Assembly: GCF_030345795.1 (NCBI RefSeq)
Contig: NZ_JAUALB010000001.1
Span: 5,634,001 to 5,698,000, forward strand
Length of the DNA stretch: 64,000 nucleotides
Source: Micromonospora sp. WMMA1363
GTDB taxonomy: Bacteria > Actinomycetota > Actinomycetes > Mycobacteriales > Micromonosporaceae
Direction: 5' to 3'
Below are positions 42,055 through 50,794 of the stretch, piece after piece (the first letter of the stretch is position 1; each line of letters starts with the position of its first letter). The notes below the pieces were generated by a model. The model saw nothing but the letters and a program-made list of their open reading frames with translations. It had not been told where the DNA came from and searched no databases. Position numbers and translations under genes: made by a program.

Positions 42055-42582
42055 GCCAGCCGGAGCACCCGGTCGAAGCCCCTGGCCGAGAGTGAGCCGC
42101 AGTCGAGCCGGGCTCGCAGCTCGCGCGTGTCCGGTGCGGGCAGGCGCCACGGCGGGCGGCGCAGGACCGGGCCGGGCAGCTCGGCGTTGATCCGCCAACC
42201 GATCCTCGACCAGCGGGTGGCCGCCGCCGCCCGCGCCGCCGCCACCCGGGCGGCCACATCTGCGGAGGATTCACCGGGACTGGCCAGCTCCGTCAGCTCG
42301 GCGGCGCGGACCGGCCGCACGGTCACCTGCGCGTCGATCCGGTCGAGCAGCGGGCCGGAGAGGCGCCCCAGGTAACGTCGGCGGGCCAGAGGCGTGCACT
42401 CGCAGGTGGCGTCCCCGGACGGTTTCGCGCAGGGGCACGGATTGGCGGCGAGGACGAGCTGCACCCGGGCCGGGTAGTCGGCGCCGCCGCGGGACCGTGC
42501 CAACCGGACCCGGCCGTGTTCGAGTGGCTGGCGCAGCGCGTCCAGGGCGCCCTTGGCGAATTCGGGTGCCTCGTCCAGGAAG
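42055..42582 (-). pseudogene. Duplicate 528-bp internal segment of comM
   Basis: Matches 16733-17260 over its whole length with only about four base differences by eye (three within 42197-42203, one near 42390). It covers ComM from LDEAPEFAKGALDALR to GFDRVLRLA and lacks Walker A and both ends. The left end abuts the transposase fragment, the right end unknown sequence. Both junctions are abrupt, so it is a displaced copy and not a second gene. Confidence 0.93.
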
Positions 42583-42703
42583 TCTGATGCGCGCCCAGCC
42601 TGGCTGGTGTCGTTGCCGTCGTTCGTGGCGTTGATGTCGCCGGCCGTTGTCGTGGTGGCGGTCGTCGGGGTGCTGGGCCGATGACCGTCAGGGGATAGGT
42701 AGA

Positions 42704-42747
42704 GGGGTTCCGCCCTCGCCGCCAACCGGCGAAGGGGCGGAACCCTT
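42704..42747 (-). terminator. Strong hairpin after the beta-helix gene
   Basis: GGGGTTCCGCCCTCGCCG pairs with CGGCGAAGGGGCGGAACCC around a CCAAC loop with one bulge on the right arm. It lies 22 bp beyond the stop of the leftward gene ending at 42770, so it is its likely terminator. The stretch 42583-42703 between it and the comM copy has no gene. Confidence 0.7.
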
Positions 42748-42769
42748 CATGATACCCAGACGACGGGGA

Positions 42770-43363
42770 TCAGCCAAAGCAGCCGGGGACGTTGACGCAG
42801 TTGTTGGGCCGATTCTCGATGACGATGGTGCCGGTGGCGGTGTTCAGGTTCACGGTGCCGCCCGCTTCGTTGAAGATGCCCCCGCCGTCGGTGACGGCAG
42901 TGTTCTTGACGATCTTGGTAGCATAGATGGTGAGCGTGCCGGTGGGTCCATTGGAAATTCCGCCGCCCGACCCAGTGGCTTGGTTGCCGGTGACCTTTGT
43001 GCGCAGCAACGTCATTGCGCCCAGGTTGCGTATGCCACCACCGTCGACCCCGACGTTGTTCTTGATGACGCTGTCCTCGACAAGCATGGCACCGCCTTGC
43101 AGGAATATCGCACCGAAGCCTTGACCGCCTGTAGCGGTGTTGTTGGCTATCGTGACCCGCGACACGGTGAGCTGCGTTGGCGCACCGGCAATGGCAGCAC
43201 CGCCTTGACCCGTTACCGCGTTCCTTTCGATGCGCGTATCGGCGATCCTGCCGAACCCGCCGCCGAAAATGAAGACACCGCCGCCGTCCGCGGCAGCATG
43301 ATCAACGATCTCACTTCGGGTAACGCTGAAACTACCGCTGACCGTGATGCCGGGGAGTGTCAA
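42770..43363 (-). pseudogene. Right-handed beta-helix repeat protein, N-terminus lost
   Basis: About 197 codons of parallel beta-helix repeats: RSEIVDHAAADGGGVFIFGG, RNAVTGQGGAAIAG, ANNTATGGQGFGAIFLQGG, KNNVGVDGGGIRNLG, GNQATGSGGGISNGPTGTL and KNTAVTDGGGIFNEAGGTVN, each about 25-40 residues with the G-G-G-I turn. Ends VNVPGCFG. Such proteins are usually secreted surface or carbohydrate-active proteins. The apparent TTG start lies inside the IS256-type left end, so the signal peptide and N-terminal half were removed. Confidence 0.8.
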
Positions 43364-44723
43364 GTTAACGGCTGATCTTGGTTGTTGAGGTGGTCAGTTG
43401 TTGGCCGGGGTGAGCCGGCCTTCGAAGGCGATCTGGAAGGCGTTCAGTGGTGCTTTCCAGCGCATGGTCCAGCGTCGGCGGCCGGCTCCGGTCGGGTCGA
43501 GGCTCATCAAGGCCATGTAGACGCACTTGAGTGCGGCCTGCTCGTTCGGGAAGTGGCCACGAGCTCGCACGGCCCTGCGGATACGGGCGTTGACGGACTC
43601 GATCGCGTTCGTGGAGCAGATGACCTTGCGGATCTCCACGTCGAAGGCGAGGAACGGCACGAACTCCGCCCACGCGTTCTCCCACAGCTTCACGATCGCC
43701 GGATACTTACGGCCCCACGCCTCGGCGAACTCGAGGAACCGCTCGGTGGCGGCGTCCTCGGTCGCCGCGGTGTAGACCGGCCGCAGCGCTTTGGCGATCT
43801 TGTCCCAGTCCTGCCGGGCGGCGTAGCGGAACGAGTTGCGCAGCAGGTGCACCACACACGTCTGCACGATCGTGCGCGGCCACACCGTCTCCACCGTCTC
43901 CGGCAGTCCCTTGAGCCCGTCACAGACCAGCATCAGCACGTCGGCCACGCCGCGGTTCTTCAACTCGGTGAGCACGTGCAGCCAGTACTTGGCGCCCTCG
44001 CCGCCGTCACCGGCCCAGATACCGAGGATGTCGCGGTGGCCGTCGACGGTGACCGCCATCGCGAGGTAGATCGGCCGGTTCGCGACCTGACCGTCCCTGA
44101 TCTTGACGTTGATGGCGTCGATGAACACGACCGGGTAGACCCGGTCCAGGGGCCGGTTCTGCCACTCGGCCATGCCGTCCATGACCTTGTCGGTGATCGT
44201 GGAGATGGTCTGCTTCGACACCTCAGCGCCGTAGACCTCAGCCAGGTGCGCGGCGATCTCGCCGTGGGTCAGGCCCTTGGCCGACAGCGACAGGACCATG
44301 TCGTCGACGCCGGTCAGACGCCGCTGCCGCTTACGCACGATCTGCGGCTCGAACGTCCCGGCGGCGTCGCGTGGGACCCGCACCTCGACCGGCCCGACGT
44401 CGGTGAGCACCGTCTTGGTCCGGCTGCCGTTACGGGTGTTCCCGCTACCCCGACCCGCCGGGTCGTGCTTGTCGTAGCCGACGTGGTCGGTGATCTCCCC
44501 ATCCAACGCCGACTCGAGGACCCGCTTCGTCAGCTGCTGCAGCAGCCCACCCTCGCCGGTCAGCTTCAACCCGTCACCACGAGCCCGATCGACCAGCATC
44601 GCGATCAACTGCTCATCCGTGACCGCACCCACCGGCTCCACGGCCGGCTGTCCCACGGTGGTCTCGGTCGTCATCTGGCGTCTCTCCCTTGATCGGTCGA
44701 TCAGCCGTTATTTGTACAGTCCC
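43353..44723. mobile_element. IS256-family insertion sequence
   Basis: About 1.37 kb. Inverted ends are GGGAGTGTCAAGTTAACGGC at 43353 and, on the other strand, GGGACTGTACAAATAACGGC from 44723, with a perfectly shared TAACGGCTGATC core. The outside 8 bases (TGATGCCG and TTGACCCG) do not match, so there is no target duplication. Two unrelated truncated genes abut the two ends, which fits a deletion or recombination between two copies. Confidence 0.85.
43394..44674 (-). CDS. IS256-family mutator-type transposase
   Basis: 426-residue transposase with the DDE residues in VVFIDAINVKIRDG, VLMLVCDGLKGLPE and AIESVNARIRRAVRARGHFP, plus the Cys-x2-His motif region VQTCVVHLLRNS typical of the family. 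Full length and apparently intact. ATG 44674. Confidence 0.94.
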   Translation of the reverse strand: MTTETTVGQPAVEPVGAVTDEQLIAMLVDRARGDGLKLTGEGGLLQQLTKRVLESALDGEITDHVGYDKHDPAGRGSGNTRNGSRTKTVLTDVGPVEVRVPRDAAGTFEPQIVRKRQRRLTGVDDMVLSLSAKGLTHGEIAAHLAEVYGAEVSKQTISTITDKVMDGMAEWQNRPLDRVYPVVFIDAINVKIRDGQVANRPIYLAMAVTVDGHRDILGIWAGDGGEGAKYWLHVLTELKNRGVADVLMLVCDGLKGLPETVETVWPRTIVQTCVVHLLRNSFRYAARQDWDKIAKALRPVYTAATEDAATERFLEFAEAWGRKYPAIVKLWENAWAEFVPFLAFDVEIRKVICSTNAIESVNARIRRAVRARGHFPNEQAALKCVYMALMSLDPTGAGRRRWTMRWKAPLNAFQIAFEGRLTPANN

Positions 44724-45040
44724 TTGACCCGGGGACGCGGCTTCCGGTTGGTCGCGCGGTCGCTGAGTTGGGTCTGAAGCGCGCGCCATGTCTCATCCGT
44801 CAGGATCGGTTCAGCCCGCCGCACGCGCCGCCCCGCGTCGTCCACGATCGGCGATCCGTCCGCCGTGACGAGGTATCCCCGCAGCGTGTCAGAGCGAAGG
44901 AGGTTCGACAGGTTACCGACGCGCCAGAGTGTTCCGCGGGGCTCCTTGCCGGCCCGGATGCGCTGGACGTCGAGGGATGTCGGCACCCTGCGCTTGTTCG
45001 TGTCCGCCACGATTGCATTGATCGACTCGTCCGCGACAAC
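44724..45040 (-). pseudogene. Fragment of a large serine recombinase
   Basis: Reads VVADESINAIVADTNKRRVP, TSLDVQRIRAGKEPRGTLWR and RAEPILTDETWRALQTQLSD, the middle (recombinase) domain of a large serine integrase. The N-terminal catalytic domain and zinc ribbon are missing. The left end runs into the IS256-type terminus (final residues RVKGLYK come from it). It is not part of the intact integrase at 37636 and must derive from another lost element. Confidence 0.8.
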
Positions 45041-45160
45041 GGGAACCCGGCAGCGTCGGTGAGCAGGCCGACGGTGATCTGCCGTTCACCGTCGAGTGGG
45101 ACGCGCGGACGGTCGGCTGCCTCCAGGAACAGGCCAGCACCTCGTGGGCGCCCGCCCTCC
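45041..45160 (-). pseudogene. Short transposase remnant fused to the recombinase fragment
   Basis: In the same frame as the recombinase fragment the upstream codons read GLFLEAADRPRVPLDGERQI then TVGLLTDAAGFP. The QITVGLLTDAAGFP string is typical of IS1634/IS1182-like transposases. It joins the recombinase sequence at about 45040, a clean chimeric junction without frameshift. Evidence is a short motif only. Confidence 0.5.
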
Positions 45161-45541
45161 AGGGTGGCAGAAGCCCTGACCCGACTCTACAGCGGACATA
45201 CCCGGCTAGCCCAAACCAGCTCAACAGTTGTGTTCAGCCCGAATCATTCAAAGAAAGGAATGTCGATTCCGATGTGATTCGCGCCAGGCGATTAGTGTCG
45301 GAACCGAGATGCCGTGCCGCCGTGCACTATCAGTGGAGGGGGTGCGCGGCCGGCCGTTTCGCGGCTACGGTTTCGACCGGGCCGTAGACCGACCACCCCC
45401 ATGCGGATCGCATGGTCCCGACGCGAAGGGAAAGCTTCATGACCACCACTGGCGAGAACCGACCGAAACGGTCGATATGTTCTCACCAGAAGTCGTCGCT
45501 GAAACCGGTCTGCTGGCTCCCGTCCCGCTACCGCGAATACC

Positions 45542-45685
45542 ATGTACAAACAGATTTCGGACACCAAGGCGACCGTGCTGGCCGGCTCCGACGTAATGCA
45601 GATGATCCCCTGGGGCAAGCACACCGCCAGCTGGCCGATCTCGACGTCCTCCCTCGAGGACGCCTTGTCCACGTCGGCGGGATGA
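45542..45685 (+). CDS. Possible small protein, 47 residues
   Basis: Reads MYKQISDTKATVLAGSDVMQ and continues WGKHTASWPISTSSLEDALS. Residue composition looks coded, but there is no clear ribosome site and neighbouring coding-like residues lie in other frames, so it may be part of a frameshifted remnant. No family recognised. Confidence 0.3.
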   Translation: MYKQISDTKATVLAGSDVMQMIPWGKHTASWPISTSSLEDALSTSAG

Positions 45686-45901
45686 CGACGTGGTCGCGGC
45701 TCTGCCCCGGGCCCCAGCCGACCGGCATCTCACGATGGCGACTCTCCACTCCGCACGGTCACGCGCACATCGCCGTGCAGCCGGTGATCCTCGCGGGACC
45801 GGTTCGTCCGGGTCGTGTGACCGGCAGGTGCTGGCCCGGAAACCGGCGCGATGTTCCGGTGGGAAATCGGTGACGGTCACGGTCAATCATTGCGACCCAA
45901 C

Positions 45902-45913
45902 GGGTGTACACCC
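45902..45913. promoter_or_regulatory. 12-bp palindrome upstream of the multicopper oxidase
   Basis: GGGTGTACACCC is a perfect palindrome 26 bp before the ATG at 45940, in a short AT-richer leader. Position suggests an operator over the promoter or leader. The inner GTGTACAC resembles metal- or redox-responsive operator cores, a loose comparison only. Confidence 0.4.
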
Positions 45914-45939
45914 CTGAGATAACGTAGGAGAAAGTTCCG

Positions 45940-47892
45940 ATGGATGACGTCGTCGACCGTCGCACCTTCCTCGCCTCCGCGGTGCTGGGTTCCGCGGGCG
46001 TCGTGGCGGGTGTGAACGTGCTCCCTCCGAGTGCCCCGAGGGCGGCAGCCTCGGCGGTGACCGGCAGCGGGCAACCGATACAGTCCGCGCCGCCGAACTT
46101 CGGTCTCACCAAGTTCCTCGACCCGTTGCGGATTCCGCCGACGATCCGGTCATATTCGCGGCGGAACCGGGACGAGCTGACGATCACGATGACGAACGCG
46201 CGGACCCGGCTGCACTCCCAGCTGCCCGAGACGGTGTTGTGGACCTACGAGGGTCGGTTCCCCGGCCCGACCATCGAGGTGCGCAGCGGCAGGCGACTGC
46301 GGGTGGCGTGGACCAACGAGCTCCGGGGCACGGTACCGCTCGTGGCGGTGCGGGTGCCGTTCGCGAAGCCGACCCCGGCGAACCTGCCCGGCTACCGCAA
46401 CCCGGACGGCAGCCTGCCCGCCGGGGTGGAGCTGATCGACGGTGTCGCCGACCTGCCGCCGTGGACCGTCGTGCACCTGCACGGCGCGCTGGCGAACGGC
46501 GGCAGCGACGGCTGGGCGCACAACGGCATATCGCCGGGGTACGCGCAGCTCACCGAGTACCCGAATCGCCAGCCAGCCACCGCCCTCTGGTACCACGACC
46601 ACGCGATGGCCGTGACGCGCTTCAACGTCCACGCCGGACTGGTCGGCATGTACCTGGTCCGCGACAGGGAAGAGGGCCGCCTGCGACTGCCAGCCGGCGA
46701 CCACGAAATCCCACTGATCCTCACCGACCGCAACCTCGACACCGACCCGGCGACCGGCGCGCTCACCGGCCAGCTGCTGTTCAAGTTCCAGTATCTGCCC
46801 GCGACCGGCACGTCGGCTCCCGTCACCGGCCCGTTCACCCTCGTCAACGGCGTCATCTGGCCGCACCTCGACGTCGAGGCGCGCTGGTACCGCTTTCGGG
46901 TGCTCAACGCGGCGAACGGTCGGTTCTTCCGCCTCGACCTGGTCGACGAGGCGGGCATCGTGCACAACGACGCGGTCCGGATCGTCGGCACGGACGCCGG
47001 CCTGCTGCCCGCCCCGGCGGCGGTGCCGGCGGGCGGGCTGACCATCACCCCGGCCGAGCGCGTCGACCTACTGATCGACTTCGGTCGGTTCACGGGGCAG
47101 CGCCTGCGCCTGGTCAACACCGGTGCCTCGATCGAGCCGGACATCATGGAGCTCCGCGTCGAGAGTCGCGGCCGCAACGACGCGTTCACGCCGCCGGCTC
47201 GCCTGTCCCCATCGTACGTTCGGCTCGAAAACGGGGTGACCGTGCCGGAGGACCACGACGAGGTGTTCGTGGCGACGACCGTGCCCGGTGCGGCCGGCCG
47301 ACCGCACCCGGAGATGTGGGAGCTGAAGGAGATCACCGATCCCGCCGAGCTTCCGACGCACTTCCCGGAGGAGGGGGTCATCCAGCTCACCGACCCGGTC
47401 ACCGGGCAGGTGCGAACGTTCCGGAAGGTCGCGCGCCTGTTCGACGACACGACGACGATCTTCATCGACCGGGGTCGGTGGGCGGTGTGGAACCTGATCC
47501 AGCTCGGCGGGCCCCCGCACCCGATGCACATCCACATGGCACGGTTCCAGCTGCTGACCCGGTGGCGGTTCAGCGACCTGACGGCTTTCGACATCGCGGT
47601 CGGCGGCACCACCAGACCGCTGCCCGCACCGGGCGATGGCCCGCCGATCGAGAAACACGAGGAGGGCTGGAAGGAGACCTTCCAGCTGTGGTCGGGTGAG
47701 TGGATCAGGGTTGCCGGTCAGTTCGAGGGTGCTACCGGCCAGTTCATGTACCACTGCCACATCCTTGACCACGAGGACGAGGGCATGATGCGACCCTTCG
47801 TCGTGCACCCGCCCGAGGTCGCCCGGTTCCACATGCACTCGGGTAGCTCGGGTCACCACTCGGGGGGCTCGGGCCACAACGGGCACTCGTAG
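45940..47892 (+). CDS. Tat-exported multicopper oxidase (phenoxazinone synthase/CotA-like)
   Basis: 650-residue multicopper oxidase. A twin-arginine signal (DRRTFLASAVLGSAGVVAG) indicates export in folded form. Copper ligands are in VVHLHGALA, ALWYHDHAMAV, GPPHPMHIHMARF and QFMYHCHILDHEDEGMM, so all T1, T2 and T3 sites are present. Length and order fit the three-domain CotA/phenoxazinone synthase branch, which oxidises aminophenols and hydroquinones. The tail is rich in His, Gly and Ser (HHSGGSGHNGHS). GGAGAAAG lies six bases before ATG 45940. Next to an ansamycin-like PKS it could oxidise a hydroquinone product or simply handle copper. Confidence 0.9.
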   Translation: MDDVVDRRTFLASAVLGSAGVVAGVNVLPPSAPRAAASAVTGSGQPIQSAPPNFGLTKFLDPLRIPPTIRSYSRRNRDELTITMTNARTRLHSQLPETVLWTYEGRFPGPTIEVRSGRRLRVAWTNELRGTVPLVAVRVPFAKPTPANLPGYRNPDGSLPAGVELIDGVADLPPWTVVHLHGALANGGSDGWAHNGISPGYAQLTEYPNRQPATALWYHDHAMAVTRFNVHAGLVGMYLVRDREEGRLRLPAGDHEIPLILTDRNLDTDPATGALTGQLLFKFQYLPATGTSAPVTGPFTLVNGVIWPHLDVEARWYRFRVLNAANGRFFRLDLVDEAGIVHNDAVRIVGTDAGLLPAPAAVPAGGLTITPAERVDLLIDFGRFTGQRLRLVNTGASIEPDIMELRVESRGRNDAFTPPARLSPSYVRLENGVTVPEDHDEVFVATTVPGAAGRPHPEMWELKEITDPAELPTHFPEEGVIQLTDPVTGQVRTFRKVARLFDDTTTIFIDRGRWAVWNLIQLGGPPHPMHIHMARFQLLTRWRFSDLTAFDIAVGGTTRPLPAPGDGPPIEKHEEGWKETFQLWSGEWIRVAGQFEGATGQFMYHCHILDHEDEGMMRPFVVHPPEVARFHMHSGSSGHHSGGSGHNGHS

Positions 47893-48461
47893 CCAACCGA
47901 CGGCGGACCGGCCCCGCCTCGGCGATCGACCCGCGGCACCCGGGCGGGGTCGACCCCGCCCGCCTCGAGCGCGGCGGATGCCCGATCAAGGCGGGAAACG
48001 GGTTCGGTCAGCGTGAGCACCACGACGCGTCGTCCTCACGCTGGTCGGACACCCGGGCCTGCCGGCCACCGACCGGCAGGCCCGCGACAGGGTTGTGGTC
48101 CGCTGGTTCCACCATCGGGGCGTCCAGCCCCAGTCCGCCCCGTCGATGATCATGCTGGTGGCTCTTCTCCGGTGACCATCAGAACTCGACACCGAGCTGG
48201 TCATCGACGAGTCGCGGGCCCCTCGCGTTCGGGCCGACTCCCGCCCCGAACCCTCGCTCAGCTGCGCAGAGTCAGGGGCGTCCCGGTCGCGGCGAATCTT
48301 GTCGCCCGCACGATTACCACAGCTCAGTGGACTCGTCGCCGGTGAACTACCCACGTTGGTTATGGCCCCTGGCAAGCGGGGTGGGCGAGTCTGATCAGGC
48401 ACAGAACATCCGCACCCGTGAGTTCCGTGGGCCCGGATGTGGAAGAAGGGCTGGAAAAGCC
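47893..48461. other. Intergenic region with 22-bp palindrome after the oxidase
   Basis: 569 bp with no supported gene. CGGGCGGGGTCGACCCCGCC and the following CG form a perfect 22-bp palindrome at 47941-47962, a likely terminator stem for the oxidase gene. A short open patch around 48027-48180 (VVLTLVGHPGLPATDRQARD) may be a decayed gene end. The promoter of the dehydrogenase-P450-PKS unit should lie in the last 150 bp. Confidence 0.55.
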
Positions 48462-49448
48462 ATGCGACAGCTTGAGGTAGCGCTGATCGGCGCGGGATTG
48501 ATTGCACGCTTCCACCTACAGGGATGGATCGACGCCGGAGCCGCCGTCCGGATTCATTCCGACGACGGCCGGGCCGCCGAGTTGGCACACGAGTTCGGTG
48601 CCCGGGCCGCCGGCTCCCTCGCCGAGGCGCTGGATGGTGTGGATGCCGTGGACATCTGCACCCCGACCGGCACCCACCGTGAGATCGCCCTGGCCGCCAT
48701 CGGCAAGGGCGTGGATGTGGTGTGCGAGAAGCCCCTGGCGGCCACCGTCGCGGAGGCCGAGGAGATCGTCGAAGCGTCGGAGCGGGCCGGTGTGCGGCTC
48801 TACCCGGCCCACGACGTGCGGTTCGCACCGGCATTCGCTCGGCTCCACGATCTGGTGGCGTCCGGCCGCGTGGGCGAGGGCGCGGTCGCTCGGTTCTGTT
48901 TCTCCGCCTACCACCCGCGACCCTGGACCGGGCACGCGTCCGCGCAGTCCGGCGGGATCCTGACCGACCAGATGCTGCACGGTGTCGATCTCGCGTACTG
49001 GATCTTCGGGGAGGTCGTTCGGGTGTACGCCTGCTACCAGGGTGAGATCGCCACACCGGCGCCGGCGGGGGCCGTGGCGACCGGCACCGCCGTGCTCACC
49101 CACACCAACGGTGCGATCAGTCAGGTCGTGAGCCGGTGGACGGCCACGCCGCAACCGCCCGTCCGGGTGGCCTTCCACGTCTCGGGTACCGGCGGGACGG
49201 TGAGCCACGACTCGCGGTGGCCCCAGCAGGTGCGGGTCGCCGACGGTGCGGCCGGCGACGTCGGCTACGGCGGGACGTCGGTGTTCGCCACCGAGATGCG
49301 CGAGTTCGCCGATGCCTTCGCGGGAGGGCCCGAGCCGCGCCTGGGGGCCCGCGACGCACTGGCCGCGGTCCGCCTCACGCAGGCCGCCGCGGAGTCCGCG
49401 TGGACGGGCCGTGCCGTGGAACTGCCGGTGAAGGGAGCCGCCGCATGA
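48462..49448 (+). CDS. Gfo/Idh/MocA-family dehydrogenase, first of pair
   Basis: 328-residue NAD(P)-dependent oxidoreductase. The Rossmann motif VALIGAGLIARFH is at the N-terminus, the conserved CEKPLAATVAEAEE motif near residue 90, and the C-terminal alpha/beta domain has the catalytic-type histidine region GGILTDQMLHGVDLAYW. ATG 48462 is used because the upstream extension is not conserved. Its stop overlaps the next start (ATGA). In the rifamycin cluster two such genes (rifS, rifT) lie just upstream of rifA with a P450 gene, as I recall, so a tailoring oxidation of the polyketide is the best guess. Confidence 0.88.
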   Translation: MRQLEVALIGAGLIARFHLQGWIDAGAAVRIHSDDGRAAELAHEFGARAAGSLAEALDGVDAVDICTPTGTHREIALAAIGKGVDVVCEKPLAATVAEAEEIVEASERAGVRLYPAHDVRFAPAFARLHDLVASGRVGEGAVARFCFSAYHPRPWTGHASAQSGGILTDQMLHGVDLAYWIFGEVVRVYACYQGEIATPAPAGAVATGTAVLTHTNGAISQVVSRWTATPQPPVRVAFHVSGTGGTVSHDSRWPQQVRVADGAAGDVGYGGTSVFATEMREFADAFAGGPEPRLGARDALAAVRLTQAAAESAWTGRAVELPVKGAAA

Positions 49449-50401
49449 GAGTCGCCGTCCTGTCCCTGGCGCACGAACACGCCAGCACCTACGCCCGGGT
49501 GTTGCACGAGATGCCCGACGTCGAGCTGCTCATCGCCGACCCCGACGGTTCGCCGGACGGCCACGCTCTCGGCCAACGCGTCGCCGGGCAACTCGGTGTT
49601 TCCTATGCGAACGACTGGGACGAGGTGTTCGAGTGGCTACCCAACGCCGTGGTGATCACCAGTGAGGTCGGCCGGCACCGGGAGCTGGTCGAGCGGATGG
49701 CCGAGGCGGAGACGTTCGTGCTCTGTGCCCAACCGTTGGCACCCACCGAACTCGACGTCAAGGCCATGGTGGACGCCTGCGACATGGCGGGGGTCCGGCT
49801 CACGGTCGCGTCCCCGGCCTGCCACAGCGAGGCGTTCGCCGCGGTGCGCCGAGGGATCGCCGACGGCGTCGTCGGCACGCTGACCACCATCCACGGCTCC
49901 TACCACACCCCCCCGGTCGGCGGGGACGGCGGAGTGCTCGCCGTCAACGCCGCGTACCTGCTCGACCTGGTGGACATGGTGCTCGACGGGGACCCGGCGA
50001 CCCGGGTGTACGCCCAGACGAACACCGTGCTCAGCGGACGGACAGGTGCCGAGAGCGCGGCCGTGCTCACCGTCTCGTACCGCGGTGGCATCGTCGCCTC
50101 GTTCGACTGCGGCTGGAGCCGGTCGGCGGGTGGACCAGCCCTGACCTTCGTCGGCGACCGGGCGAGCGTGGAGTACGACGCCGCGCCGCGGCTCCTCGGC
50201 GGATTCGACGCCGCCGCCGGCGGTGAGCGGTGGGAACCGGGCGGCGAGGACCTGTACCCGCTGATGCTCAGAGATTTCCTCGGCACGATCGAGACCGGTA
50301 CGGGAGTCGGCCCGGACGGCCAGGCCGGGCTGCGCACGCAGCGGATCATCGAGGCCGCCCACACGTCTTTGCGGACCGGCCAGCCGGTCGACATCGGATG
50401 A
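49445..50401 (+). CDS. Gfo/Idh/MocA-family oxidoreductase, second of pair
   Basis: 318 residues with the family fold, but the N-terminal dinucleotide motif is divergent: VAVLSLAHEHASTYARVL replaces the GxGxxG pattern, and LCAQPLAPTELDVKAMVD replaces the C-E-K-P motif (Glu-Lys changed to Ala-Gln). The catalytic lysine is thus absent, so this may be a non-catalytic or altered partner of the first protein, possibly as a heterodimer. ATG 49445 overlaps the preceding stop. Context as for its partner. Confidence 0.8.
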   Translation: MRVAVLSLAHEHASTYARVLHEMPDVELLIADPDGSPDGHALGQRVAGQLGVSYANDWDEVFEWLPNAVVITSEVGRHRELVERMAEAETFVLCAQPLAPTELDVKAMVDACDMAGVRLTVASPACHSEAFAAVRRGIADGVVGTLTTIHGSYHTPPVGGDGGVLAVNAAYLLDLVDMVLDGDPATRVYAQTNTVLSGRTGAESAAVLTVSYRGGIVASFDCGWSRSAGGPALTFVGDRASVEYDAAPRLLGGFDAAAGGERWEPGGEDLYPLMLRDFLGTIETGTGVGPDGQAGLRTQRIIEAAHTSLRTGQPVDIG

Positions 50402-50536
50402 CGCCGCCGGCCCCTGGCCGGGGGCGACGAACGAGCGGACGGAACGCAACTCCCGGATGCGGAGCCAGATGTGCCGGGGCGGTCATCTCGCGCCCAGGTT
50501 CCGGGCGGAACGACCCGGCGAGAGTTGGAGGCCGTG

Positions 50537-50752
50537 ATGAGTGTCACGCAGGTGAAGGTCATTCTCAGTGGTGGACCGGCCGATTTGTCGACGATGCAGC
50601 TCAGTGTCCCGGAGGTGGCGCTGGGACAGACCCTCAAGGTTCGGCACGGGACCGGCTACGAGCACTTTCTCCACGACGGTGAATACCGGACGGAGAACGG
50701 ATACCAGGCCGCGGTGTTCCGCTGGACCGGCCGCACGAAGATCGCCGAATAG
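50537..50752 (+). CDS. DUF5988 family small protein
   Basis: 71-residue protein found in many actinobacterial biosynthetic clusters; function unknown. Matching strings are VKVILSGGPADLS, LKVRHGTGYEHFLHDGEY and the C-terminal FRWTGRTKIAE. ATG 50537 has TTGGAG six bases upstream; a GTG three bases earlier is equally in frame. Separated from the P450 gene by 42 bp. Confidence 0.75.
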   Translation: MSVTQVKVILSGGPADLSTMQLSVPEVALGQTLKVRHGTGYEHFLHDGEYRTENGYQAAVFRWTGRTKIAE

Positions 50753-50794
50753 CAGCCGCTCATCCGCACACCATCACCGAGTGAGAAGGACGCC

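Larger units (their letters stand above)
45161..45939. other. Degenerate spacer before the biosynthetic cluster
   Basis: About 780 bp with no secure gene. Coding-like patches occur in shifting frames, for example MFSPEVVAETGLLAPVPLPR near 45477 and MYKQISDTKATVLAGSDVMQ at 45542, suggesting a decayed small gene. A 12-bp palindrome GGGTGTACACCC is at 45902-45913 just upstream of the oxidase gene. Confidence 0.5.

Noticed and set aside
48027..48180. Possible gene before the dehydrogenase pair
   Set aside because: A short coding-like patch without start, ribosome site or known motif; the opposite strand is equally open. Treated as spacer.
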